Notes: generated by a model not told the origin, from the sequence alone. Positions 34,309 to 43,574 are shown, counted from the stretch's first letter. The stretch: DNA of 64,000 nt from JBDTGE01 sp050742975 (GCA_050742975.1 JBOGDQ010000070.1:1-64000), one strand, 5' to 3'. Made by a program: numbers and translations.

Positions 34309-34770
34309 TCACGCAGGCGGTTGCCGCAGCAGGCGGGGGAAATGCCGGGCTCCCGCGCCACCTGCCGCGAGCGCGTCGTCGGGATTGGAGATCGCGCAGC
34401 GCTTGAGCGACAGGCAGCCGCAGCCGATGCACGAGTCCAGGCCGTCGCGCAGCTTGGTCAGCGCAGCGATTTGGTCGTTCAACCGACCGCGCCAGGAGTG
34501 CGACAGGCGCGACCAGTCCGCCCTGGTCGGCGCGCGGCCGTCCGGCAGCGTCGCCAGCGCGGCAGCGACCTCGTCCAGGCCCAGCCCGACGTTGCGCGCT
34601 GCCCGGATGAATGCCAGCCGCCGCAGCACGTTGCGCTCGTAGCGACGCTGGCCGCCTGACGTGCGCGTCGCGCTCACCAGACCCTCGCGCTCGTAGAAGC
34701 GCAATGCCGACGCCGCGAAGCCGCTGCGCCGAGCGACCTCGCTGACTGTAAGCAGGTCCGTCGTCCGCAT
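34309..34770 (-). CDS. soxR: Redox-sensing activator SoxR
   Basis: The 153-residue MerR-family protein has an N-terminal winged HTH (about 7-75), a dimerization helix and the SoxR [2Fe-2S] motif C114-x2-C117-x-C119-x5-C125. Oxidation of the cluster by redox-cycling compounds activates SoxR. It is divergent from an SDR gene across a 16-bp palindrome, so the SDR unit is its probable target, as in Streptomyces where SoxR controls small oxidoreductases rather than soxS. Confidence 0.93.
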   Translation of the reverse strand: MRTTDLLTVSEVARRSGFAASALRFYEREGLVSATRTSGGQRRYERNVLRRLAFIRAARNVGLGLDEVAAALATLPDGRAPTRADWSRLSHSWRGRLNDQIAALTKLRDGLDSCIGCGCLSLKRCAISNPDDALAAGGAGARHFPRLLRQPPA

Positions 34771-34785
34771 CGTCCGATCCCCTCG

Positions 34786-34814
34786 TTTGACTTGAAGTTG
34801 ACTTCAACTATAAC
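34786..34814 (+). promoter_or_regulatory. SoxR-type promoter and operator
   Basis: TTGAAGT-TG-ACTTCAA (34792-34807) is a perfect palindrome lying between a -35 (TTTGAC, 34786-34791) and a -10 (TATAAC, 34809-34814). The shape is that of MerR/SoxR operators placed in the spacer. The spacer is about 17 bp. Confidence 0.75.
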
Positions 34815-34824
34815 GATGGACGGC

Positions 34825-35541
34825 ATGACACCGACAACCTCGCACCAACGACCCACCGCTCTGGTCACCGGCGCATCGCGCGGGTTCGGCCGAGCCGTGG
34901 CCCTGGCCCTCGCCGATCGAGGCTGGCGCCTCGTACTCGACGCGCGCAGCCGCGCTGACCTCGACACCGTCGTTGCGCTGGCTCCCGGCTCTGTCACGGT
35001 GGCCGGCGACGTCACGTCGCCGATCCATCGCGAGGCGCTGACCGCAGCCGTCGAGGTACTCGGAGGCCTGGACCTGCTAGTCAACAACGCCAGCGAGCTC
35101 GGCCCCAGCCCGCTGCCGACGCTCGCGGCCTACCCGCTGGACGCGCTGCGGCGGGTCTACGAGACGAACGTCCTCGCGCCGCTGGCGCTGACGCAACTGC
35201 TGCTTCCGACGCTGACGGCATCCGCCGGGACCGTGGTGAACGTGAGCTCCGACGCCGCCGTCGAGGCCTACGAGGGGTGGGGCGGGTACGGGTCCAGCAA
35301 GGCGGCGCTCGATCACCTGGGCCGGGTGCTCGCCGCCGAGAACGCGTCCGTGCGCGTGTACGGATTCGACCCGGGCGACATGCGGACCGACATGCACCAG
35401 CGCGCGTTCCCCGGCGAGGACATCTCCGATCGTCCGCTGCCCGAGACCGTGGTGCCGGCACTGCTGCGGCTGCTGGACGAGCGACCCCTCAGCGGGCGTT
35501 ACCGCGCCAGCGATCTCTCCGCCCCGGCGGGCACGCCGTGA
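34825..35541 (+). CDS. SDR-family oxidoreductase, likely SoxR target
   Basis: From ATG 34825 the product has 238 residues with the Rossmann motif TGASRGFG (about 14-21), NNAS, and the catalytic Y-x3-K (YGSSK). ATG 34816 is too close to the -10 to be used, so translation is probably leaderless from 34825. The substrate is unknown, perhaps a quinone or other redox-cycling compound given SoxR control. Its stop overlaps the QueA-like gene start as GTGA. Confidence 0.82.
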   Translation: MTPTTSHQRPTALVTGASRGFGRAVALALADRGWRLVLDARSRADLDTVVALAPGSVTVAGDVTSPIHREALTAAVEVLGGLDLLVNNASELGPSPLPTLAAYPLDALRRVYETNVLAPLALTQLLLPTLTASAGTVVNVSSDAAVEAYEGWGGYGSSKAALDHLGRVLAAENASVRVYGFDPGDMRTDMHQRAFPGEDISDRPLPETVVPALLRLLDERPLSGRYRASDLSAPAGTP

Positions 35542-36560
35542 CCGCGCTCGAGTTCGCCCTTCCGCCCGACCTCGAGGCGAGCGCGCCGCCACGGGAGCGA
35601 GACGACGTCCGACTGCTCGTCGCCGCGCCCGACGGCATGCGGCACGAGCGGTTCGCCGACTTCGCGCGATTCCTGCAGCCGGGCGATCTGCTCGTCGTGA
35701 ACACCTCGGCCACCCTGGCCGCCGAGGTCGACGGCCGTCGGCTCGGCGGGGCACCGGTCGCCGTCCACTTCGCCTCCGCACTCGACGACGGAAGCTGGGT
35801 CGTGGAGCTCCGCCCACCCTGGCCCGCCACCGGCCCGGTGCGCGACGTGCGACCAGGTGAGCACATCGAAATGCCCGACGGCATAACGCTTTCCGCGATC
35901 GAACCGCACCCTGACGGTCAGCGCCGGCTCTGGCGCGCGTCGGTCGCGGTGGACGGCGGCGTGCGGCGGTACCTCGCGCGGCACGGACGCCCGATCCGTT
36001 ACGCCTACGTGCCCGCGCCGCACCCGCTCACGGCCTACCAGACCGTCTTCGCCGACGATCCGGGCAGCGCGGAGATGCCCAGCGCGGGACGGCCGTTCAC
36101 CACCGGGATCGTCACCGACCTGGCGGTCCACGGAGTCGCGGTCGCACCCGTCACGCTGCACACCGGCGTCTCGTCGCCGGAGGCCGGCGAGCCACCGCAG
36201 CCGGAGCCCTACCGGGTCCCGTCGCCGACCGCCCGCCTGGTGAACAGCACGCGCGATGCGGGCGGGCGGATCGTCGCCGTCGGCACCACCGTCACGCGGG
36301 CGCTGGAGAGCGCGGCCGACGTCCGCGGCACGGTTACCGGATCGGCCGGCTGGACAGACCTCGTCCTCGGGCCGGACCGTCCCGCTCGGGTGGTCAACGG
36401 GCTGGTCACCGGGTGGCATGCTCCTGGCGCGTCCCATCTGAGCCTGCTCGAGGCCGTAGCCGGTGGCGAGCTCGTCGCTTCGGCGTACGCCGAAGCGCTT
36501 CGCGAGCGGTACCGGTGGCACGAGTTCGGAGACAGCTGCCTGCTCCTTCCACCGGCGTAA
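35538..36560 (+). CDS. QueA-like protein (divergent S-adenosylmethionine:tRNA ribosyltransferase-isomerase family)
   Basis: The 340-residue protein keeps the QueA fold: LQPGDLLVVN at the N-terminus, AYVPAPHPLTAYQTVFA in the middle, and VGTTVTRALES and HLSLLEAVAG near the end. However, the N-terminal NDTRVIPARL of true QueA is replaced by NTSATLAAEV. QueA makes epoxyqueuosine in tRNAs with GUN anticodons. No other queuosine gene is here, and the gene is fused by overlap to a SoxR-linked SDR. It may act on another RNA or small molecule. Confidence 0.75.
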   Translation: MTALEFALPPDLEASAPPRERDDVRLLVAAPDGMRHERFADFARFLQPGDLLVVNTSATLAAEVDGRRLGGAPVAVHFASALDDGSWVVELRPPWPATGPVRDVRPGEHIEMPDGITLSAIEPHPDGQRRLWRASVAVDGGVRRYLARHGRPIRYAYVPAPHPLTAYQTVFADDPGSAEMPSAGRPFTTGIVTDLAVHGVAVAPVTLHTGVSSPEAGEPPQPEPYRVPSPTARLVNSTRDAGGRIVAVGTTVTRALESAADVRGTVTGSAGWTDLVLGPDRPARVVNGLVTGWHAPGASHLSLLEAVAGGELVASAYAEALRERYRWHEFGDSCLLLPPA

Positions 36561-36638
36561 ACACCCTTCCGCTCCGGGCGGATGGTCAATGGTGGACAAC
36601 TTCGGTGCGGAACAGGGAGCTGCCGCTACGGTGAGTCG

Positions 36639-37157
36639 GTGACGACCTCGGTTGCGCCCGAGGACGATGCGCTCGCGCAGTGGGAAGCGATCAGCCGGAG
36701 GGTGCAGAGCACGCAGCAGCGACTGGTCACCCGCATCGAGAAGTCGGGCGTTCCCAGCCAGTGGTTCGCCGTCCTGCACCTGCTGCTGCACGCCGACCAG
36801 CGGCGGATGCCGATGACCCGACTGGCCGACGAGCTGTCGATGACGTCCGGCGGGTTCACCAAGCTCGCCGACCGGATGGGCCAGGAGGGCCTGATCGATC
36901 GCCGCAACTCGTCCGGCGATCGCCGGGTGGTCTACGCGGGCCTGACCGGCGAGGGCCTGCGCCTAGCCCGGCAGACCGAGCGGATGTATCGCGACGCGGT
37001 CCAGGAGCACGTCCTGGAGGTGCTCACCTCTGAGAAGCTCACGCTGCTCGCTGCGGAGTCCGAGCCGCTCGATCGGAGCGCCGGCGAGGACGGTGCCGAC
37101 GACGCCAGCGACGCACTGTCCCGGGATCCGGCGCTGCCCGACCGGCGCACCCGCTGA
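36639..37157 (+). CDS. MarR-family regulator
   Basis: The 172-residue product has a MarR winged helix at about 50-110 (RLADELSMTSGGFTKLADRMGQEG, then the wing DRRNSSGDRRVVYAGLT). The GTG start stands 6 nt after TACGGT (36627-36632), so it is probably leaderless. The last 35 residues are acidic and disordered. It is between the QueA-like gene and murB and has no obvious target. Confidence 0.88.
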   Translation: MTTSVAPEDDALAQWEAISRRVQSTQQRLVTRIEKSGVPSQWFAVLHLLLHADQRRMPMTRLADELSMTSGGFTKLADRMGQEGLIDRRNSSGDRRVVYAGLTGEGLRLARQTERMYRDAVQEHVLEVLTSEKLTLLAAESEPLDRSAGEDGADDASDALSRDPALPDRRTR

Positions 37158-37217
37158 GACGGGCGCGTCGGTCACGCCGGCGCGACGGCGCCGCGGACCA
37201 GGGTAGCCTCGCGGTCC

Positions 37218-38240
37218 GTGCCCGCCGTCCTCGCCGATCTGACCACCCTCCGCCTCGGAGGACCGGCCGCGCGCACGGTCTCCGCGTCGTCCGCCGACGA
37301 GCTCGTCGACGCCGTCCGGGCGGCCGATGCGTCCGGCGAAGCGGTCCTGATCCTCGGCGGCGGCAGCAATCTGGTCGTCGCTGACGAGGGGTGGCCGGGC
37401 GTGGCCGTCCTCGTGCGGACCGGCGCGATCGAGATCGCGCAGCCGACGTCGACCGCCGTGCGCATCACCACGCAGGCGGGCGTCGTGTGGGACGAGCTCG
37501 TCGAGCTGTCGGTCCGGGAAGGGCTCTCGGGGCTGGCGCCGATGTCGGGAATTCCCGGCCTGGCCGGCGCAACACCGGTGCAGAACGTCGGCGCGTACGG
37601 CAGCGAGGTTTCGGACGTCATCACCGGGCTGAGCGTGCTGGACAGGCAGACGGGCGCGATCGAGGCATGGGCGCCCGAGCGGTGCGGCTTCGGTTTCCGC
37701 ACCAGCGCCTTCAAGCACACCGACCGCTTCGTGGTGCTCGACGTGACGTTCGAGCTGCAGCGCAGCGAGCTGAGCGCCCCGGTCCGGTACCTCGAGGTGG
37801 CGCGCCAGCTCGGGATCGAGCCGGGCGAGCGGGCGCCGTCGGAACGGGTGCGCGAGGTGGTCCTGAAGCTGCGGCGGAGCAAGGGGATGCTGCTCGACGC
37901 GGCCGACCACGACACCTGGAGCGTCGGCTCGTTCTTCGTCAACCCGTTCGTCGCGCCGGAGCAGGTTCCCGACGGCTGCCCCAACTTCCTCGTCGACGGT
38001 CAGGTCAAGCTGTCCGCCGCGTGGCTGATCGAGAACGCCGGGTTCGGTAAGGGGTTCACCGGTTCGCACGGCAACGGAACCGTCTCGGTATCGACGAAGC
38101 ACACCCTGGCCCTCACGAACCGCGGCGGGGCGACGACGGCCGAGCTGCTCGAGCTCGCGGCGGAGATCCGCGCCGGTGTCGAGGCGCGGTTCGGCATCCG
38201 GCTGCGGCCCGAGGCTCACCTTGCAGGCGTGGAGTTCTGA
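37218..38240 (+). CDS. murB: UDP-N-acetylenolpyruvoylglucosamine reductase
   Basis: The 340-residue flavoenzyme has the FAD loop LGGGSNLVVAD, the segment GIPGLAGATPVQNVGAYG, the catalytic serine region VGSFFVNP and the C-terminal RPEAHLAG with the conserved Glu. MurB reduces the enolpyruvyl group to form UDP-N-acetylmuramate, using NADPH, in the cytoplasm. GTG 37218 follows TAGCCT (37204-37209) by 8 nt. The position upstream of SDR and mshA matches the M. tuberculosis Rv0482 order. Confidence 0.95.
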   Translation: MPAVLADLTTLRLGGPAARTVSASSADELVDAVRAADASGEAVLILGGGSNLVVADEGWPGVAVLVRTGAIEIAQPTSTAVRITTQAGVVWDELVELSVREGLSGLAPMSGIPGLAGATPVQNVGAYGSEVSDVITGLSVLDRQTGAIEAWAPERCGFGFRTSAFKHTDRFVVLDVTFELQRSELSAPVRYLEVARQLGIEPGERAPSERVREVVLKLRRSKGMLLDAADHDTWSVGSFFVNPFVAPEQVPDGCPNFLVDGQVKLSAAWLIENAGFGKGFTGSHGNGTVSVSTKHTLALTNRGGATTAELLELAAEIRAGVEARFGIRLRPEAHLAGVEF

Positions 38241-38247
38241 CCTGCTG

Positions 38248-38994
38248 TCAGCTGCGGGCGACCTTGTGCGGAGCCGCCTGCGCCAGCGGCTTGACCACCA
38301 GCAGGTCGACGTTCACGTGCGCCGGTCGCGTGACGGCGAACGCGATGCAGTCGGCGATGTCCTCGGCCGTCAGCGGATGCTCGACACCCTCGTAGACCCG
38401 GTCCGCCGCCACCTGGTCGCCGCGCAGCCGGACGAGCGAGAACCCCTGCGTGTGCACCATGCCCGGCGCGATCTCGGTGACCCGGACCGGCCGCCCGTTC
38501 AGCTCCAGGCGCAGTGTCTCGACCAGCGCGGCCGCACCGTGCTTGGCCGCCGTGTACCCCGCGCCGCCCTCGTAGACCAGGTGCCCGGCGATCGACCCGG
38601 TGACCACGACGTGCCCGCCCGCTCCACCCTCGAGCGCCGGCAGCAGCGCCTGGGTCACCCGCAGCACGCCGAGCACGTTGGTGTCGTACATCGCCTGCCA
38701 GTCCGCGGGATCGGCCCGTTCGATCGGCTCGACCCCGATCGCGCCGCCGGCGTTGTTCACCAGGACCGCGACGTCATCGAGCGCGTCGGCGAGTGAGTCG
38801 ACCGACTCGGGGGAGGTCACGTCCAGCGTCACTGCTCGGATGCCGGGCAGCGACGCGGCCAACTCGTCCAGCCGATCGCGACGCCGCGCGGCGGCCACGA
38901 CCTGGTACCCCTCGGCCGCGAGACGCCGGGCAGTGGCGGCCCCGATCCCGCTGCTCGCTCCGGTGACGACGGCTATGCCCCTGGTCTCGCTCAT
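38248..38994 (-). CDS. SDR-family oxidoreductase (Rv0484c-like)
   Basis: The 248-residue product has TGASSGIGAA at 11-20, NNAGG at 80-84 and Y-x3-K (YTAAK, 147-151). It occupies the same place and strand as Rv0484c, next to murB and mshA. The substrate is unknown. It starts at ATG 38994; longer frame upstream is noise. It is divergent from mshA and convergent with murB (7-bp gap). Confidence 0.88.
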   Translation of the reverse strand: MSETRGIAVVTGASSGIGAATARRLAAEGYQVVAAARRRDRLDELAASLPGIRAVTLDVTSPESVDSLADALDDVAVLVNNAGGAIGVEPIERADPADWQAMYDTNVLGVLRVTQALLPALEGGAGGHVVVTGSIAGHLVYEGGAGYTAAKHGAAALVETLRLELNGRPVRVTEIAPGMVHTQGFSLVRLRGDQVAADRVYEGVEHPLTAEDIADCIAFAVTRPAHVNVDLLVVKPLAQAAPHKVARS

Positions 38995-39085
38995 GCACCG
39001 ATTCTGCTGGGCCGGCCGTTCGGGCATGATCGGAGGGGTCGGTGTGTTACCACCTGGAACGGACGGACGACGAGAGGGGCGGCGA

Positions 39086-40351
39086 GTGCACGGCAGCGCG
39101 CGCGCGCAAGCTCCCCGACGCGTGGCCATGCTGAGCGTGCACACGTCCCCCCTGGACGCCCCCGGCGGCGGTGACGCGGGTGGGATGAACGTGTACATCG
39201 TCGAAACGGCCAAGCGCCTCGCGGCGGCTGGGGTCGAGGTCGAGATCTTCACGCGGGCCACGTCCAGCGAGCAGCCGCCGCGGGTCGAGTTGGAGCCGGG
39301 AGTGCTCGTCCGGCACGTCACCGCCGGCCCGTTCGAGGGACTGGCGAAGGGCGATCTGCCCGCGCAGCTGTGCGCTTTCAGTGCCGGCGTCATGCGCGCC
39401 GAGGCGTTCCAGGAGCCGGGCTTCTACGACGTCATCCACTCCCACTACTGGCTGTCCGGGCAGGTCGGCTGGCTGGCCCGCGAGCGGTGGGGCGTCCCGC
39501 TCGTGCACTCCGCGCACACCCTGGCCAAGGTGAAGAACGCGCTGCTGGCCGACGGCGATGTGCCCGAACCGATGGCCCGGGTGATCGGCGAGGAGCAGGT
39601 GGTCGCCGAGGCAGACCGGCTGATCGCGTCCACCGCCGAGGAGGCCGACGAGCTGATCGGACTGTACGGCGCCGAGCCGTCCCGCGTGCGGACGATCGCG
39701 CCGGGCGTGGATCTCGAGACGTTCACGCCGGGGGACGTGGTGGCCGCGCGGCGCCGCGTCGGCCTGCCCGAGACCGCGCCGACCCTGCTGTTCGTCGGGC
39801 GCATCCAGCCGCTGAAGGCGCCCGACGTGCTGCTTCGCGCCGCGGCGGTACTGCGCGCGGACCATCCCGATCTTCAGGTCGTGGTGCTCGGTGCACCCAG
39901 CGGCACCGGCCTGGCCGACACGCACTGGCTGGCCGGCCTGGCCGGTTCGCTGGAGCTGGCCGACACGGTCCGGTTCGTACCACCCGCCGCCCGCGATGTG
40001 GTCGCGCAGTACTACCGCGCCGCCGACCTCACCGTCGTCCCCAGCTACAACGAGTCGTTCGGCCTGGTGGCGCTCGAGTCGCAGGCCTGCGGAACGCCCG
40101 TCGTCGCCGCTGCCGTCGGCGGTCTCACCACAGCCGTTGCGGACGGCGACTCGGGAGTCCTCGTCGACGGCCACGATCCAGACCTGTGGGCAAAGGTCAT
40201 CGGCGACCTGCTGCGCCCGCCCAGCCCGCTCACGCGGCTGGCCGCGGGCGCGCGCCCGCACGCGGAGCAGTTCTCGTGGGAGCGGACGACCGGCGGGCTG
40301 CTCGCCGCATACACCGAGGCGATGGCGGCCGTGACGGGCACACCGCGATGA
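39086..40351 (+). CDS. mshA: D-inositol-3-phosphate glycosyltransferase (mycothiol step 1)
   Basis: The 421-residue GT4 enzyme has the N-terminal SVHTSPLDAPGGGDAGGMNVYI segment, the HSHYWLSG donor-side loop and the C-terminal E-x7-E motif in NESFGLVALE. MshA joins UDP-GlcNAc and 1L-myo-inositol 3-phosphate to start mycothiol synthesis. GTG 39086 has GAGAGGGG upstream. The stop overlaps the YbjN gene start (ATGA). Presence of mshA marks the organism as a mycothiol-making actinobacterium. Confidence 0.95.
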   Translation: MHGSARAQAPRRVAMLSVHTSPLDAPGGGDAGGMNVYIVETAKRLAAAGVEVEIFTRATSSEQPPRVELEPGVLVRHVTAGPFEGLAKGDLPAQLCAFSAGVMRAEAFQEPGFYDVIHSHYWLSGQVGWLARERWGVPLVHSAHTLAKVKNALLADGDVPEPMARVIGEEQVVAEADRLIASTAEEADELIGLYGAEPSRVRTIAPGVDLETFTPGDVVAARRRVGLPETAPTLLFVGRIQPLKAPDVLLRAAAVLRADHPDLQVVVLGAPSGTGLADTHWLAGLAGSLELADTVRFVPPAARDVVAQYYRAADLTVVPSYNESFGLVALESQACGTPVVAAAVGGLTTAVADGDSGVLVDGHDPDLWAKVIGDLLRPPSPLTRLAAGARPHAEQFSWERTTGGLLAAYTEAMAAVTGTPR

Positions 40352-40836
40352 GCGCGGTGGAGATCATCGCTGCCTCGCTCGCCGAGCAGGAGCTCGAGCA
40401 CGAGCGGCTGGACGGCGCGACGTTCGCGGTTGCCCTGCCGGGCGAGAAACGGCTCAAGACCGCATGCGTGCTGACGGTCGGCGCACACGCGCTGGAGATC
40501 GAGGCGTTCGTCATGCGCCGGCCGGACGAGAATCGCGAGCAGGTCTACGCGTTCCTGCTCCAGCGCAACGCCCGGATGTACGCGGTGTCCTGGGCGATCG
40601 ACAGCACCGGTGACGTGTACCTGAGCGGTCGGGTCGCGCTCACGTCCGTCACGCCGGACGAGATCGACCGCATCCTCGGCTGCGTGCTCGAGTACGCCGA
40701 CGGCACGTTCAACACCCTGCTGGAGCTGGGCTTCGCGTCGTCCATCCGCCGTGAGTGGGCGTGGCGGGTGAAGCGGGGCGAATCGCTCGCGAACCTGGCG
40801 GCGTTCAAGGCGTTCGCCGAGCGCGAGCCTGAGTAG
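40348..40836 (+). CDS. YbjN-domain protein (Rv0487-like)
   Basis: The 162-residue cytoplasmic protein matches the YbjN/type III chaperone-like fold found after mshA in mycobacteria (Rv0487). Translational coupling to mshA (ATGA) suggests a supporting role in the same unit. No catalytic motif is visible and the function is unknown. Confidence 0.82.
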   Translation: MSAVEIIAASLAEQELEHERLDGATFAVALPGEKRLKTACVLTVGAHALEIEAFVMRRPDENREQVYAFLLQRNARMYAVSWAIDSTGDVYLSGRVALTSVTPDEIDRILGCVLEYADGTFNTLLELGFASSIRREWAWRVKRGESLANLAAFKAFAEREPE

Positions 40837-40878
40837 ACGCCTTGCCTGCCCGGCGCCCTGATCCGGCAGGATGAGGGT

Positions 40879-41619
40879 GTGCCGACACTGATCCTGCTCC
40901 GCCACGGTGAGAGCGATTGGAACGCCAAGAACCTGTTCACCGGTTGGGTGGACGTCGACCTCACCCCGGCCGGTGAGGCGCAGGGTCGCCGCGGTGGTGA
41001 GCTGCTGCGCGAGCACGGCCTGGTGCCGGCCGTGGTGCACACGTCGGTGCTGCGCCGGGCGATCCGCACCGCGAACATCGCGCTGGACGTCGCCGACCTG
41101 CACTGGCTGCCGGTGCGTCGCTCGTGGCGGCTCAACGAGCGGCACTACGGCGCGTTGCAGGGCAAGGACAAGGCGGCCGTCCGCGCGGAGTTCGGCGACA
41201 AGCAGTTCATGCTCTGGCGCCGCTCCTACGACACCCCGCCCCCACCGCTGGCCGACGACGACGAGTTCAGCCAGGTCGGCGATCCCCGGTACGCCGACCT
41301 GCTCGAGACGGTGCCGCGTACCGAGTGCCTGGCCGACGTCGTCGACCGCCTGCTGCCGTACTGGTACGACGCGATCGTGCCGGACCTGCGCAACGGCACG
41401 GTGCTGATCGTCGCGCACGGCAACTCGCTGCGCGGGCTGATCAAGCACCTGGACAAGCTGTCCGACGAGGCGGTGGTCGCGCTGAATGTCCCGACCGGCA
41501 TCCCGCTGCGCTACCAGCTCGACCCCGCCACGCTCCTGCCGACGCGGCCGGGGGAGTACCTGGACCCGCAAGCGGCCGCGGTCGCGATCGAGGCCGTCGC
41601 CAACCAGGGCAAGAAGTAG
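40879..41619 (+). CDS. gpmA: 2,3-bisphosphoglycerate-dependent phosphoglycerate mutase
   Basis: The 246-residue product has the phosphohistidine motif LLRHGESDWN (H9 by usual numbering), the ERHYGALQG segment and the second catalytic His in VAHGNSLRG. It interconverts 3- and 2-phosphoglycerate in glycolysis. It is the Rv0489/gpm1 counterpart and directly precedes senX3 as in mycobacteria. Confidence 0.95.
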   Translation: MPTLILLRHGESDWNAKNLFTGWVDVDLTPAGEAQGRRGGELLREHGLVPAVVHTSVLRRAIRTANIALDVADLHWLPVRRSWRLNERHYGALQGKDKAAVRAEFGDKQFMLWRRSYDTPPPPLADDDEFSQVGDPRYADLLETVPRTECLADVVDRLLPYWYDAIVPDLRNGTVLIVAHGNSLRGLIKHLDKLSDEAVVALNVPTGIPLRYQLDPATLLPTRPGEYLDPQAAAVAIEAVANQGKK

Positions 41620-41636
41620 CCCGTACGATCGGCCCC

Positions 41637-42848
41637 GTGCTGGGGTTCGCGATCTCGTTCGGTCTGCTCACCCTGGTTCTCGGCGTGTTCGTCGGGTCTC
41701 GGTCCCGGGCGCGGGGCGTCCCGCGGCCAGCACAGCAGGAGAACGCCGAGCGGCCCCGGCTCGTCGCCCACCTGCCCGCGCTGTCCTCGCTCGTCGTCGA
41801 GGCGCTCGACGGCGCGGTGATCGTCGTGGACGCCGAGGAGCGGGTCGTGCTGGTGAATCCGGCCGCCCGCGCGATGGACATCGTCAAGCTCGACCAGCTC
41901 GCATTCGAGCCGCTGAGCGAGGTGGCCCGCCGTGCGCGCGAGAGCGGGCGGCGGGTCACGGAGGCGGTGGACCTGCCGATCGGGCGCCTGGGCCGTGAGC
42001 CGATCGGCGTCGCGGTGACCGCAGTGCCGATCAGCGACGGTGAGAGTCCGGACGCCGTCGCCCTGCTGCTCACCGACATCAGCGAGCAGCGCCGACTGGA
42101 CGCCGTCCGGCGCGACTTCGTGGCCAACGTCTCGCACGAGCTGAAGACTCCGGTCGGCGCGCTCACCCTGCTCGCCGAGGCCGTGCAGGACGCGGCGGGC
42201 GATGCCGACGCCGTGGCCCGCTTCGCCGGGCGCATGGAGCACGAGGGCAAGCGCCTCGTCCGGCTGGTGAGCGAGCTGATGGAGCTGTCCCGCGTGCAGG
42301 GCGTCGACCCGATGCCCGGCGCCACCGAGGTGGACGTGGCCGGCCTGGTGAGCGACGCCGTCGACCGTGAGCGGCTCGTCGCCGAGAAGGCGTCCATCGC
42401 CATCGACGTGCACAGCGAGCCCGGGCTGACGGTGCGGGGCAACGCGGCCCAACTAGCCACCGCGGTCACCAACCTGGTCGACAACGCGGTCGCGTACAGC
42501 GGCGACAACACCCGGATCTCCGTGACGGCCCGGGCGTCCAGCGATCACCAGGCCCGTCCGATCGTGGACATCTCGATCACCGATCAGGGCCTGGGCATCT
42601 CCGAGGTCGAACAGGACCGGATCTTCGAACGCTTCTATCGGGTCGACCCGGCGCGCTCGCGTGCTACCGGCGGCACCGGACTCGGCCTGGCGATCGTCAA
42701 GAACATCGTCACCAACCACCTCGGCCGGGTGTCGGTTCGCAGCACCGTCGGCGAGGGTTCGACGTTCACCATCCGGTTACCCCGCGTTCATTCAGCTGGT
42801 AGATCGTCGGCGGCAGAACCCGGCGACGGTGCTGCCCTGCCGTCCTGA
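41637..42848 (+). CDS. senX3: Sensor kinase SenX3
   Basis: The 403-residue protein has one N-terminal membrane helix (about 1-18), a PAS-like domain (about 45-145), HisKA with the H-box VSHELKTPVGAL and a HATPase domain with GTGLGLAIV. SenX3 senses phosphate status through the Pst system and controls RegX3. GTG 41637 lies 7 nt after TACGAT (41624-41629), so the mRNA is probably leaderless. It precedes regX3 by 14 bp. Confidence 0.93.
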   Translation: MLGFAISFGLLTLVLGVFVGSRSRARGVPRPAQQENAERPRLVAHLPALSSLVVEALDGAVIVVDAEERVVLVNPAARAMDIVKLDQLAFEPLSEVARRARESGRRVTEAVDLPIGRLGREPIGVAVTAVPISDGESPDAVALLLTDISEQRRLDAVRRDFVANVSHELKTPVGALTLLAEAVQDAAGDADAVARFAGRMEHEGKRLVRLVSELMELSRVQGVDPMPGATEVDVAGLVSDAVDRERLVAEKASIAIDVHSEPGLTVRGNAAQLATAVTNLVDNAVAYSGDNTRISVTARASSDHQARPIVDISITDQGLGISEVEQDRIFERFYRVDPARSRATGGTGLGLAIVKNIVTNHLGRVSVRSTVGEGSTFTIRLPRVHSAGRSSAAEPGDGAALPS

Positions 42849-42862
42849 TCGAAGGAGAACCG

Positions 42863-43543
42863 GTGACGCGGGTACTGGTGGTCGAGGACGAGGAGTCGTT
42901 CTCGGACGCGCTGTCGTTCCAGCTGCAGCGCGAGGGGTTCGAGGTCGAGGTCGCGGCGAACGGCAACGATGCCCTGACCGCGTTCGACCGCAACGGGGCG
43001 GACATCGTGCTGCTCGACCTGATGCTCCCGGGCCTGTCGGGAACCGAGGTCTGCCGCGCCTTACGGTCGAAGTCCACCGTGCCGATCATCATGGTCACCG
43101 CGCGCGACGCCGAGGTGGACAAGGTCGTCGGCCTCGAGCTCGGCGCTGACGATTACGTGACCAAGCCGTTCTCCTCGCGCGAGCTCATCGCCCGCATCCG
43201 GGCCGTGCTTCGTCGCGGCAGCGAGCCGGACGAGTTGCTGACCGCCACCGTCGAGGCAGGCCCGGTGCGGATGGACGTCGAGCGGCACGTGGTGTCGGTC
43301 GACGGTTCGCAGGTTGCCATGCCGCTCAAGGAGTTCGACCTGCTGGAGATGCTGCTGCGCAATGCCGGTCGGGTGCTGACGCGCGGGCAGCTGATCGATC
43401 GGGTCTGGGGCTCGGACTACGTCGGTGACACCAAGACGCTCGACGTGCACGTGAAGCGGTTGCGCGCGAAGATCGAGCCCGACCCGGGCAATCCGAAGTA
43501 CCTCGTCACGGTTCGCGGCCTGGGCTACAAGTTCGAGGCCTGA
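42863..43543 (+). CDS. regX3: Response regulator RegX3
   Basis: The 226-residue OmpR-family regulator has the receiver triad (VEDEE, D in VLLDLMLPG, K in YVTKPFSSRE) and a C-terminal winged helix with the family DRVWGSDYVGDTKTLDVHVKRLR region. RegX3 activates phosphate-starvation genes. AAGGAG precedes the GTG start. It is convergent with the Smr gene. Confidence 0.93.
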   Translation: MTRVLVVEDEESFSDALSFQLQREGFEVEVAANGNDALTAFDRNGADIVLLDLMLPGLSGTEVCRALRSKSTVPIIMVTARDAEVDKVVGLELGADDYVTKPFSSRELIARIRAVLRRGSEPDELLTATVEAGPVRMDVERHVVSVDGSQVAMPLKEFDLLEMLLRNAGRVLTRGQLIDRVWGSDYVGDTKTLDVHVKRLRAKIEPDPGNPKYLVTVRGLGYKFEA

Positions 43544-43574
43544 GTACGTACTTGCCCGGATCTGTTTGATCAGC

